Positions 1-6,888 of a stretch of 15,680 bases of DNA are shown in pieces. The notes under the pieces are model-generated. The model was given only the letters and a program-made list of their open reading frames with translations, made no database searches and was not told where the DNA came from. Where the stretch lies: contig CBDUGY010000066.1 of the NCBI GenBank assembly GCA_965367015.1, forward strand, positions 1 to 15,680, read 5' to 3'. The stretch comes from CAXBES01 sp965367015. GTDB lineage: Bacteria; Bacteroidota; Bacteroidia; Flavobacteriales; Flavobacteriaceae. The translations under genes and the position numbers were made by a program. Every line of letters begins with the position of its first letter. The first letter of the stretch is position 1.

Positions 1-514
1 GGGCTCTGGAGTTATACTTATTGAAAAGCGGGCAATGTTAAGTATAAACTCCCTGCTTGATTTTTATATTGATAATACCGATGGCACTTCCAATTATGTG
101 ATTCTTCAGGAATATATCGAAGGCGCCGATCAAGGCGATGTTAGGGTCTTGATGCTTAACGGTAAGCCTATCGGAGCGATGAAAAGAGTTCCCGGAGATG
201 AAGATCACAGATCGAATGTTAGTGCAGGTGGGTCGATTCAAAAACATACATTGACGAAACAAGAAAAAGAACTCTGTCGACGAATCGGACCGAAATTAGT
301 TAAAGATGGTCTCTACTTCGTGGGTATTGATGTAATTAATGGAATGCTAGTAGAAGTAAATGTAATGTCGCCAGGTGGCATCACCTATATGAATAAGGTA
401 TACAAAACCAAAGTTCAGGAAAAGGTAATCGATTTTGTTGAAGACAAGGTGATGGAACGCGTTTCAGCTTTTGAAAGAAGAAAAAAACTGCGTCAACATG
501 TAGACGATGCCTAA
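1..514 (+). CDS. ATP-grasp ligase, glutathione synthetase/RimK-like (5' partial)
   Basis: This is the C-terminal ~170 residues of an ATP-grasp amide ligase; the gene enters from the left edge, and the first complete codon starts at base 2. The reading frame before the internal ATG at 35 is already typical of the family (GSGVILIEK), so that ATG is not the true start. Visible family features are the acidic segment DQGDVRVLMLNGKPIGAMKR, the GIDVI strand, and the Mg-binding VEVNVMSPGG motif (E-x-N) that closes the ATP site in glutathione synthetase-like enzymes. The tail (VSAFERRKKLRQHVDDA) is charged and unremarkable. Enzymes of this fold join a carboxylate to an amine through an acyl-phosphate. 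The substrate-specifying N-terminal domain lies outside the window, so true glutathione synthetase and another amidoligase cannot be separated. It lies 47 bases before an amidohydrolase gene on the same strand, probably in one operon. Confidence 0.85.
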   Translation, partial: GSGVILIEKRAMLSINSLLDFYIDNTDGTSNYVILQEYIEGADQGDVRVLMLNGKPIGAMKRVPGDEDHRSNVSAGGSIQKHTLTKQEKELCRRIGPKLVKDGLYFVGIDVINGMLVEVNVMSPGGITYMNKVYKTKVQEKVIDFVEDKVMERVSAFERRKKLRQHVDDA

Positions 515-561
515 TTCGATTATTAACTATAACCATCTCCATATTAAATTAAATACATTGA

Positions 562-1395
562 ATGCAACGTTTATCTGTTTCGGAAATAGTTAAAAATATT
601 AAAGCGGAAAGGTCTTTCGAAGCTGTCGCTGAGGATTACTCATTTACATTAAAGATTGATAGCTATGTTCCTTATGTTTGCGGTGCTGTTCACGACGGAC
701 ATCAATTCAGAAAAGAACTTTGGAGTAATTGTTTGCATTCTGAATACGATCGCTGGTATGAGGAAGATCCTGCCACTAAAGAGTTTATAAAATCACATCC
801 AATTGTTATTGCGGGTTGTGACAGCCGTTTTGAATATGATCTAAATCGTGATCCGGAAAATGCAATTTTCGAAGATGCCTGGGGTAAAAAATTATGGAAA
901 GAAAAATTAACTTCTGAGAATACTGAAAAAAGTTTACAGAAACATGCTTCATTTTATAAGGTAGTTCATGCATTAATCGAAAAATTAGAATCTAAATTTG
1001 GTGCCGTTATCGTTTATGACATTCATTCCTATAATTGGAAACGCTGGGAGCGGGAGGTTCCAGTGATTAATTTAGGCACTTCCAATATCGATTCCGAAAA
1101 ATATGGAGAGTTCATTGAATCGTGGAGAACATCATTGTCTGAAATAAAACTACCAAATACTCCTAAGTCAACTGCAAAGATCAATGATACCTTCTTCGGC
1201 AATGGATATTTTTTGAAATTTATTACCAATAACTTCAAGAATACCTTAGTTTTGGCAACCGAATTCAAGAAGATATATTGCGATGAATTAGAGCAGCTTA
1301 TCTTTCCGGAAGTAGTTGCGGCAATCGAACAACAGCTTCAGAAAAAGATTAAAGATCATGCCCATTCATTTTACAATGCCTACAAACCCCATTAA
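562..1395 (+). CDS. N-formylglutamate amidohydrolase-like enzyme
   Basis: This is a 277-aa protein of the N-formylglutamate amidohydrolase (FGAH/HutG) family, zinc-dependent enzymes that remove an N-acyl group from an amino acid. Recognisable pieces in order are GAVHDGHQFR (His44), the signature DSRFEYDLNRDPE (residues 87-99), VYDIHSYNWKRW with the DxHS motif (Asp153-Ser156), and LATEFKKIY with Glu234. Length matches the family. No signal peptide is seen, so it is probably cytoplasmic. No histidine-utilisation genes (hutH, hutU, hutI) are visible nearby, so formylglutamate from histidine breakdown is not an obvious substrate. Its stop codon TAA shares one base with the next start (TAATG), implying translational coupling to the DUF1704 peptidase. 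An amide hydrolase acting on the product or precursor of the upstream ATP-grasp ligase is an inference from context. Family assignment is confident; substrate is unknown. Confidence 0.85.
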   Translation: MQRLSVSEIVKNIKAERSFEAVAEDYSFTLKIDSYVPYVCGAVHDGHQFRKELWSNCLHSEYDRWYEEDPATKEFIKSHPIVIAGCDSRFEYDLNRDPENAIFEDAWGKKLWKEKLTSENTEKSLQKHASFYKVVHALIEKLESKFGAVIVYDIHSYNWKRWEREVPVINLGTSNIDSEKYGEFIESWRTSLSEIKLPNTPKSTAKINDTFFGNGYFLKFITNNFKNTLVLATEFKKIYCDELEQLIFPEVVAAIEQQLQKKIKDHAHSFYNAYKPH

Positions 1396-2558
1396 TGATG
1401 CATACTGAAGAAATCGTTTCAATACATCCTAATCTTTTCAGAATAGATAAGCATTTAAACAAGCTTGTTCAAAGAATAGAATTACTCAATTATATCAACC
1501 CTATAAACATTGAACAAGAGAAACGAAATTTTTTTGCATCTAAATACAATGTAAATCCGAATTTCAGATATCGCAAGATTGATTTCAATGCACATAAAAT
1601 ACAGCAGGAATTATTTTTACAGGATATCGATAGTATCAAGGATGTGGCTACCAGAGCCTTTTATCAAGAAGTAATTTATGATTATTCGGGCTTGGTACAA
1701 TGTATCGAGACGATAGGCCAGGGGCGCAAGTTTTATTACAACGCGCTAAAATCTTTTGGAACTCCTACCCAAAAAGATGTCGAGAATGCACAATTTATTC
1801 TGCATTTTCAGGATGATGAGTTCGATCAGGAAATGTTTCCAATATTTAATGCCGATGAGGCTTCAGAGTATTTTAGAGAGTTTATAAAAAATTATGATTT
1901 CGATCTGAACATTAAATACTCTACTAAGATTTCTGCTGCGGCTATGGTTCAGAATAATACACAAACTTTATTGCTTAAAAAGAATCATCGATTTAGTGCA
2001 AATCAGTTAAAGGTCCTCGCAAATCACGAAATTGGAGTCCATCTTGTTACCACGTACAACGGACTTCAACAACCGTTGAAAATTTTTCACAACGGTTTCC
2101 CTAATAATGTGGAAACGCAGGAAGGATTAGCAGTCTTTAGTGAATATATGAGTGGCTGTCTTACTCTACACCGCTTAAAGGAACTCTCATACCGTGTAAT
2201 GGCAGCCGATAGTTTGCATAAGGGTTTTAATTTCTGTGATACTTTCGACCTGCTTCATAATCAGTATAAATTAAATCGGGAAGAATCTTACAATATAAGT
2301 TTACGCGCACATCGTGGGGGCGGTTTTACGAAGGACTATATGTATTTAACAGGTCTAAAAAAGGTTTATGACTACTTTTATAATAAGGGAGATTTAAATC
2401 TTCTCTTAACAGGAAAAGTTTCGATTGAAAATATTAATGTTATTAAAAATTGGCAAGCAAACGGTTTGGCTGAAGATATTACTTTCCGTAATCACGCTTT
2501 CGAAAAGAATCTGAACACCCACACAACTCTGAATTTTATACTTCAGAATTTAAAATAA
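1395..2558 (+). CDS. DUF1704 / QEGLA-motif zinc metallopeptidase (MATCAP-like)
   Basis: This is a 387-aa protein of the DUF1704 family, often annotated 'flavohemoglobin expression-modulating QEGLA motif protein'. The zincin site is clear: HEIGVH at residues 211-216 (HExxxH: zinc ligands His211 and His216, catalytic Glu212), followed by VETQEGLAVFSEY at 239-251. The QEGLA glutamate (Glu243) is the likely third zinc ligand. Eukaryotic members (MATCAP/KIAA0895L and TMCPs) are tubulin carboxypeptidases that remove C-terminal residues. The bacterial members have no established substrate that I know of. There is no signal peptide or membrane segment. Two ATG codons stand side by side at 1395 and 1398, and the first overlaps the upstream stop. 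The gene ends 3 bases from the convergent DCC gene, so it closes the cassette. Carboxypeptidase-type activity is inferred from the family; the older flavohemoglobin name should not be taken as function. Confidence 0.85.
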   Translation: MMHTEEIVSIHPNLFRIDKHLNKLVQRIELLNYINPINIEQEKRNFFASKYNVNPNFRYRKIDFNAHKIQQELFLQDIDSIKDVATRAFYQEVIYDYSGLVQCIETIGQGRKFYYNALKSFGTPTQKDVENAQFILHFQDDEFDQEMFPIFNADEASEYFREFIKNYDFDLNIKYSTKISAAAMVQNNTQTLLLKKNHRFSANQLKVLANHEIGVHLVTTYNGLQQPLKIFHNGFPNNVETQEGLAVFSEYMSGCLTLHRLKELSYRVMAADSLHKGFNFCDTFDLLHNQYKLNREESYNISLRAHRGGGFTKDYMYLTGLKKVYDYFYNKGDLNLLLTGKVSIENINVIKNWQANGLAEDITFRNHAFEKNLNTHTTLNFILQNLK

Positions 2559-2561
2559 CTG

Positions 2562-2969
2562 TCATAAAAATTTAGCTTTCAATTCGGGTGTGGGGATCAT
2601 ACAACTGTCCTTTTTCCCGTACCATTTATAGCGATTCTTGGCGATAAAATCGTATACCCAATCACGAATGAAATTAGGAATAATGATAAAACCATATAGA
2701 AGGGGATAAGCACCGGATAAATTTTTCGCTATTCGCAAAGCCGCAGTAGATTTCGTATATGCCTTATTATTATCAATTAAGATAATTGAATCTGTTTTGG
2801 AAGTGTCAATACCATGTTCGGTAACTATTACTTGTCCAACTGCTCCCTGCAGGGTGGTAAAACGAAATAGATCATTCTTATCATTTTTTATGACGCGAAT
2901 AACTGTGCTGTTGCAAAGATTGCAAACACCATCGAACAAGATGATCTTATGTGTATTTTGCTTCGTCAT
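2562..2969 (-). CDS. DCC family thiol-disulfide oxidoreductase (DUF393)
   Basis: This is a 135-aa protein with the DUF393 signature near its start: FDGVCNLCN, with the Cys-x-x-Cys pair at Cys16 and Cys19, and a C-terminal block NRYKWYGKKDSCMIPTPE typical of the family. DCC proteins have a thioredoxin-like redox motif and are presumed thiol-disulfide oxidoreductases; their substrates are mostly unknown. A hydrophobic stretch (AYPLLYGFIIIPNFI, about residues 87-101) belongs to the fold and is probably not a true membrane span. The start codon overlaps the mutS2 stop by one base (TAATG on the - strand), so the two genes are translationally coupled and probably share the promoter upstream of mutS2. 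It converges with the DUF1704 gene, leaving only 3 bases between stops. Confidence 0.9.
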   Translation of the reverse strand: MTKQNTHKIILFDGVCNLCNSTVIRVIKNDKNDLFRFTTLQGAVGQVIVTEHGIDTSKTDSIILIDNNKAYTKSTAALRIAKNLSGAYPLLYGFIIIPNFIRDWVYDFIAKNRYKWYGKKDSCMIPTPELKAKFL

Positions 2970-5134
2970 TATACTTTTTCTATTTCGTCAATGCTAACAT
3001 TAGTCGTAAATATACCGTAATTCACAACAGCTTTATTTTTTTCAAGGGTATCGATAGTACCAATCGCTTTTCCATCAATCATTCTAACGCGGTCTCCAAT
3101 TTTCAAAGCTACCTTCGGTTTTGGTGGAGGTGCCTTTTTAGCTTCTTCTTTCTCTTTTTTCTTCCTCTTTCTAATTACTGCAACTTTTTTCTCAACCTCC
3201 TGTTCGGTGATACGTTCTTTCGTTTTAATCGCTTTTTTAATCTTAGGTGCCACTTTTTTACGTTTGCTGTTTTCGACCATCACCATCTTCATTAACTCAT
3301 CTATTAATTGTTTTTTACGCTTATTGTTGAAATATAATTCTGAAAGTTTATCGAACTTTTTTCCTAGGCTGATTAACTTTTGATTTGAATCGTATAGTTC
3401 CTGATAGCTCTCTAATTTTTCTTGAACTTTTGAATTGATTTCTTCCAATTGTTGGCCTTCCAACTTTGCCTTTTTAGCAGAATTCTCCAGGGTCTCGGAG
3501 GTTTTCCTTAGCTTAGATCGCTCTTTTTGAAGGTTGGCGATGGTTTTATCAAAACGAATCTTCCCTCGCTCAATTTTTTTCTTAGATCTGTTAATCAAAC
3601 TATATGGAATTCCATTCTTTTGGGCTACTTCGAATGTAAAAGAACTCCCTGCCTCTCCCAAATGTAATTTGTACAATGGCTCGAGTGACTTACTGTCGAA
3701 TTGCATATTAGCGTTAATCGCAAATGGCAATTCGTTTGCCAGAAGTTTTAGATTTGAATAGTGGGTCGTGATTATTCCAAAAGCCTCCCGCTCATAAAAT
3801 ACTTCTAAAAAAGTCTCAGCAAGGGCTCCACCTAACTCAGGATCGCTACCGGTTCCAAACTCATCAATTAAGAATAAAGTATTACTATTACATTTCTTCA
3901 AAAACTGATTCATTTTCTTTAGCCTGTAACTGTAGGTACTCAGATGATTTTCTATAGATTGGTTATCTCCGATATCGGTTAGGATACGATCAAAAAAGCA
4001 CAATTCACTTTGGGGCTCCACCGGGATCAGCATTCCACTTTGCAACATTATCTGCAACAGCCCAACAGTTTTGAGCGTAATACTCTTCCCTCCGGCATTC
4101 GGTCCGGAGATCACTATAATCCTGCTTTCAGGAAGCAATTCTATACTCTGAGGAAAGGTTTTTTCTTTGCGTTTTCGATTCGCTATCAAAAGTAACGGGT
4201 GATATGCCTTTTGTAGTGAAAGCACCTTCTCATTAGTAAGTACAGGCAACACTCCATTAATATTGACCCCGTACTTGGCTTTCGCATAAATAATATCGAT
4301 AGTGATCAAATATCCCTGATATGAGCGTAACAATTCTGTAAACGGACGAATATATTCGGTAAGCGCTTTTAAAATGCGCTTTACTTCCTCGAGTTCTTCA
4401 TAAATCAAATTACTAAGTTCGTTAGTAAATTCTAAAGTTTCCTGAGGTTCAATATAAACGATACTACCTGTTTTGCTGTTTCCAAGGACGGCACCTTTTA
4501 TTTTCTTCCTATGCATCGATTTAACCGCTAAGACTCTACGGTTTTCTACGATGGTTTCACGAATTTCATCAAGATAATCGGCTTGGGCATAACGGGTTAG
4601 CGCTCTATTGAATGATGAATTTACTTGACCTTTTACTACATTCAGGCGCTTTCGAATAGTGTTAAGCTCGGGTGAAGCATCATCTTTAATATTGCCGTAT
4701 TTATCCAGTATTTTCTGAATCGCTTCGGAAATGGTTTCGACAAAATCTATTTCTTCTGAAAAATTGTTTAATTGGATATAAAATTCTTCAAACTTTCTGA
4801 AAAATTTGAGTAAGGTCTTAGTGGTTTCAGAAACCCCCAGAATCCGTCTAAAGCTCGACTGTTCCAGTGAGCTATTTTCAATATCAAGTAATTGTAATTC
4901 ACGAAAGATAGGTTCAAAACCATGATTAGGGATGGGGTTGTCATCAGTAAATGAAGCCGTAAACTCTTTTACTCGCTTCAATTCAGGTTCTATCTCATCC
5001 TCATCGTTAAATGGGACAATGTCTAGTACACTTTCCTTTCCCGGTTCGGTTATGCAGAAATCTGAAATTTGCTGTAAAACGGCAGGAAATTCTAAGTCTT
5101 CTAAGGTTTTTTTATCAATACGGATGGTTCCCAA
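2969..5134 (-). CDS. mutS2: MutS2-family ATPase lacking an Smr domain
   Basis: This is a 721-aa MutS2-family DNA-binding ATPase. Walker A is SGPNAGGKSITLK (from residue 343) and Walker B is LFLIDEFGTGSDPE (420-432), preceded by DIGDNQSIENHLSTYS, the MutS signature region. The N-terminal ~300 residues form the helical lever/clamp part. Residues ~510-620 are Lys/Glu-rich coiled coil, and the last ~55 residues form a small beta (KOW-like) module beginning KVALKIGDRVRMIDGKAIG. The C-terminal Smr nuclease domain of textbook MutS2 (about 780 aa) is absent; the protein ends cleanly, so this is not a frameshift. MutS2 acts in suppressing recombination and, in some bacteria, in rescuing collided ribosomes. 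The start is TTG at 5134-5132; no nearby in-frame ATG was seen, and a -7 box lies just upstream at 5154-5161. It is followed by the overlapping DCC gene. Confidence 0.92.
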   Translation of the reverse strand: MGTIRIDKKTLEDLEFPAVLQQISDFCITEPGKESVLDIVPFNDEDEIEPELKRVKEFTASFTDDNPIPNHGFEPIFRELQLLDIENSSLEQSSFRRILGVSETTKTLLKFFRKFEEFYIQLNNFSEEIDFVETISEAIQKILDKYGNIKDDASPELNTIRKRLNVVKGQVNSSFNRALTRYAQADYLDEIRETIVENRRVLAVKSMHRKKIKGAVLGNSKTGSIVYIEPQETLEFTNELSNLIYEELEEVKRILKALTEYIRPFTELLRSYQGYLITIDIIYAKAKYGVNINGVLPVLTNEKVLSLQKAYHPLLLIANRKRKEKTFPQSIELLPESRIIVISGPNAGGKSITLKTVGLLQIMLQSGMLIPVEPQSELCFFDRILTDIGDNQSIENHLSTYSYRLKKMNQFLKKCNSNTLFLIDEFGTGSDPELGGALAETFLEVFYEREAFGIITTHYSNLKLLANELPFAINANMQFDSKSLEPLYKLHLGEAGSSFTFEVAQKNGIPYSLINRSKKKIERGKIRFDKTIANLQKERSKLRKTSETLENSAKKAKLEGQQLEEINSKVQEKLESYQELYDSNQKLISLGKKFDKLSELYFNNKRKKQLIDELMKMVMVENSKRKKVAPKIKKAIKTKERITEQEVEKKVAVIRKRKKKEKEEAKKAPPPKPKVALKIGDRVRMIDGKAIGTIDTLEKNKAVVNYGIFTTNVSIDEIEKV

Positions 5135-5153
5135 TTATTCTTGTAATTTTACA

Positions 5154-5161
5154 CAAAAGTA
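5154..5161 (-). promoter_or_regulatory. -7 box upstream of mutS2
   Basis: On the - strand this reads TACTTTTG, an exact match to the Bacteroidota sigma-A -7 consensus TAnnTTTG. It lies 19 bases before the TTG start of mutS2, giving a short leader. No convincing -33 TTG is seen at the usual distance, because that position falls inside the first codons of ung. Confidence 0.5.
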
Positions 5162-5167
5162 GTAATA

Positions 5168-5833
5168 ATGGACGTAAAAATAGCCCCTAGCTGGAAGTCA
5201 GTTTTGTCGGAAGAATTTAATAAAGATTACTTCAAACAACTTATGAGGTTTGTTGAAGAGGAATATAAAAAACACACATGTTTTCCACCTGTCAATGAAA
5301 TCTTTGCTGCTTTTAATCACACCGAATTTCAAGATGTAAAAGTTGTAATCTTAGGTCAAGATCCTTATCACGGAACAGGTCAGGCAAATGGTCTTTGTTT
5401 TTCAGTGGGTGACGGGATCTCAAAACCTCCTTCTCTCCAGAATATTTTTCAGGAGATTAAAACAGATCTTGGCAGCGAAAGTCCGGTGTCAGGAAATTTG
5501 GAGCGATGGGCAGATCAAGGAGTTTTATTACTAAATGCTACTTTAACAGTGCGCGCTCATAGCGCTGGAAGCCATCAAAATAAGGGATGGGAAAAATTCA
5601 CAGACATGGTAATTTCGAAACTTTCAGAAAAAAGAGAAGGCGTTGTTTTTCTATTATGGGGTGGTTACGCAAAAAAGAAAGGCAATAAAGTGGATGGGTC
5701 TAAGCATTTGATCCTTACGAGCGGTCATCCTTCACCATTGAGTGCAAACAGAGGTTACTGGTTCGGCAACAAGCATTTCACTAAAGCGAATGAATATTTA
5801 ATTTCAAATAAAAAGTCACCAATTAACTGGTAA
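5168..5833 (+). CDS. ung: Uracil-DNA glycosylase, family 1
   Basis: This is a 221-aa protein, normal for family-1 uracil-DNA glycosylase, which excises uracil from DNA as the first step of base excision repair. All diagnostic motifs are present: GQDPYHGTGQANGLCFSV (catalytic Asp65 in GQDPYH), LLLNATLTV (Asn124, uracil recognition), LLWGGYAKKK, and the minor-groove/leucine loop HPSPLSANRGYWFG with His187. Start ATG at 5168 matches the family N-terminus (IAPSWKSVLSEEF). It is divergent from mutS2 with only 33 bases between, so the two DNA-maintenance genes must share or interleave promoter elements. An imperfect -7 box (TATTCTTG, 5136-5143) could serve it. Confidence 0.97.
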   Translation: MDVKIAPSWKSVLSEEFNKDYFKQLMRFVEEEYKKHTCFPPVNEIFAAFNHTEFQDVKVVILGQDPYHGTGQANGLCFSVGDGISKPPSLQNIFQEIKTDLGSESPVSGNLERWADQGVLLLNATLTVRAHSAGSHQNKGWEKFTDMVISKLSEKREGVVFLLWGGYAKKKGNKVDGSKHLILTSGHPSPLSANRGYWFGNKHFTKANEYLISNKKSPINW

Positions 5834-5838
5834 CTTAA

Positions 5839-5865
5839 AATAGAAAAGGGGAGAGCATTTCTATT
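5839..5865. terminator. Possible weak bidirectional terminator between ung and a small ORF
   Basis: An 8-bp perfect inverted repeat, AATAGAAA (5839-5846) and TTTCTATT (5858-5865), encloses an 11-base loop. It lies just after the ung stop and overlaps the stop of the convergent small ORF. The stem is almost all A-T and the following T tract is broken on both strands, so strength is doubtful. Confidence 0.3.
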
Positions 5866-5968
5866 CTTCTTCCGGCGTTTCCGGTTCGGTGGCATCGTTA
5901 CAACTAAATTCTAATAGTAAGTAATTTGTAACAAGTAAGGCCCCTAGTATGATTAAGAAAGTTGTCAT
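5861..5968 (-). CDS. Putative 35-aa single-span acidic membrane protein
   Basis: A small ORF reads from ATG (5968-5966) to TAG (5863-5861). Residues 3-21 are a continuous hydrophobic segment (begins TFLIILGALLVTN, then YLLLEF), followed by a single Cys23 and an acidic tail, NDATEPETPEEE. The protein has no Lys or Arg at all. The segregation of hydrophobic and acidic halves, the proper start and stop, and its place in an otherwise empty 200-base gap argue for a real gene. A purine-rich stretch (AAAAAGTAAG on the - strand) precedes the ATG. Cys23 is not in a good lipobox (preceding residues EFS), so a simple membrane anchor is more likely than a lipoprotein. I recognise no family. It lies 65 bases downstream of the substrate-binding protein gene on the same strand and may be transcribed with it or alone. 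Confidence 0.5.
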   Translation of the reverse strand: MTTFLIILGALLVTNYLLLEFSCNDATEPETPEEE

Positions 5969-5993
5969 ATCTTACTTTTTATACTAGTAAGAT
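5969..5993 (-). promoter_or_regulatory. Inverted repeat abutting the small-ORF start
   Basis: ATCTTAC (5969-5975) and GTAAGAT (5987-5993) form a perfect 7-bp inverted repeat with an 11-base spacer. One arm directly touches the ATG of the 35-aa ORF, so an RNA hairpin here would occlude its ribosome-binding region; alternatively it is an operator. Function is inferred from position only. Confidence 0.3.
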
Positions 5994-6033
5994 GCAGCAG
6001 AAGTACAAGGGTTGCGTTCGAGTACATTTTTTT

Positions 6034-6888
6034 TTACAAATCATGCAACAAGCAGTCTATCTGAACTTTATTGTTTATCAGTTCTAATTTAAGCAAGTGG
6101 TTTTGAATATTATCAACTTCTTTTACCGTTAATTGAGTCTGGCTCCATTCAGTAAGCGATAACCATTCCTGAACATCTTCGAGTTTCTGTCCGTATCGAT
6201 TGGCGATCATCGCATCAATTGACGGAATTTCCTTAAACTCTGCAGTGGTCTCGTTAATAATTTCCACAATACTTCTTACGCAATCCTCTTCATTCTCGAG
6301 CACATCATTACGTACAGCAATAACAAAACATGGCCATGGTGTAGGACATTCGCCCACCAATCTAAAAGTTTTATCGTCGACATACGGCTTAGTCATAAAT
6401 TTCTCCCACATAAAATAGTCTCCTTCGCCTTTAGGTAATCCCTCAACGGCACCCTCCAGATTTTTTATCACAGTGAATTTAAGATCCGTTTCAGTATTCC
6501 AGTGATGGTTCTCTGCATTCACATATGCCATAAGATGTGAACCCGACCCATAACGGCTAATTGCTGCATGAGTTCCTTTCAGATCTTCTACATTTTCGTA
6601 AGAGGAATTATTCGCAACATGAATACCCCAAATTAATGGTGAAGAAACATATACCTGCACAATTTTACAGTCATTTCCATCGATGATATCCCTAACAATT
6701 CCCTCGGTTAAAATGACGGCCATATCGATCTCTTTGGCGCGAAATGCTTTGCACATCTGACCTGTTCCACCGGGAAAATCTTTCCACCGTAAATTAATAT
6801 TCTCTTTATGATATTCTTTATCCCGTAATGTTAAATACCAGGGTAAATTGAAATGTTCCGGCACACCGCCAATGTGAAATGTCTTCAT
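6034..6888 (-). CDS. NMT1/Ca3427-like substrate-binding protein, cytoplasmic
   Basis: This is a 284-aa type-II periplasmic-binding-protein fold of the NMT1/THI5-like kind. The N-terminus MKTFHIGGVPEHFNLPWYL is the first beta strand, not a signal peptide. Later pieces are FPGGTGQMCKAFRAKEIDMAVILTEGIV, VSSPLIWGIHVANNSS, LKGTHAAISRYGSGSHLMAY (ligand-loop Ser/Gly region) and a PCFVIAVRNDVL strand. The pattern resembles the Ca3427-like group of soluble binding proteins found in fungi and bacteria. Without a signal peptide or neighbouring ABC permease/ATPase genes, transport is unlikely; a cytosolic sensor or an enzyme acting on a pyrimidine- or thiamin-like ligand is possible. Its ATG follows the stop of a 36-aa ORF with no spacing (TAA|ATG), and that ORF follows a nucleoside phosphorylase in the same way. 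Family assignment is fairly sure; subgroup and ligand are uncertain. Confidence 0.75.
   Translation of the reverse strand: MKTFHIGGVPEHFNLPWYLTLRDKEYHKENINLRWKDFPGGTGQMCKAFRAKEIDMAVILTEGIVRDIIDGNDCKIVQVYVSSPLIWGIHVANNSSYENVEDLKGTHAAISRYGSGSHLMAYVNAENHHWNTETDLKFTVIKNLEGAVEGLPKGEGDYFMWEKFMTKPYVDDKTFRLVGECPTPWPCFVIAVRNDVLENEEDCVRSIVEIINETTAEFKEIPSIDAMIANRYGQKLEDVQEWLSLTEWSQTQLTVKEVDNIQNHLLKLELINNKVQIDCLLHDL

Noticed and set aside
35..514. Reading the ATP-grasp gene as complete from ATG 35
   Set aside because: The frame is open to the window edge and the residues before ATG 35 fit the ATP-grasp fold; 159 aa would lack the ATP-binding N-terminal part.
2951..3295. Phe-rich + strand ORF of 114 aa inside mutS2
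   Set aside because: It is the complement of the Lys/Glu-rich coiled coil and tail of mutS2; low-complexity Phe runs and no family resemblance.
6027..6035. Run of nine T on the + strand
   Set aside because: No good stem precedes it on the + strand, and on the - strand it is an A run at the end of a coding sequence, so it was not called a terminator.
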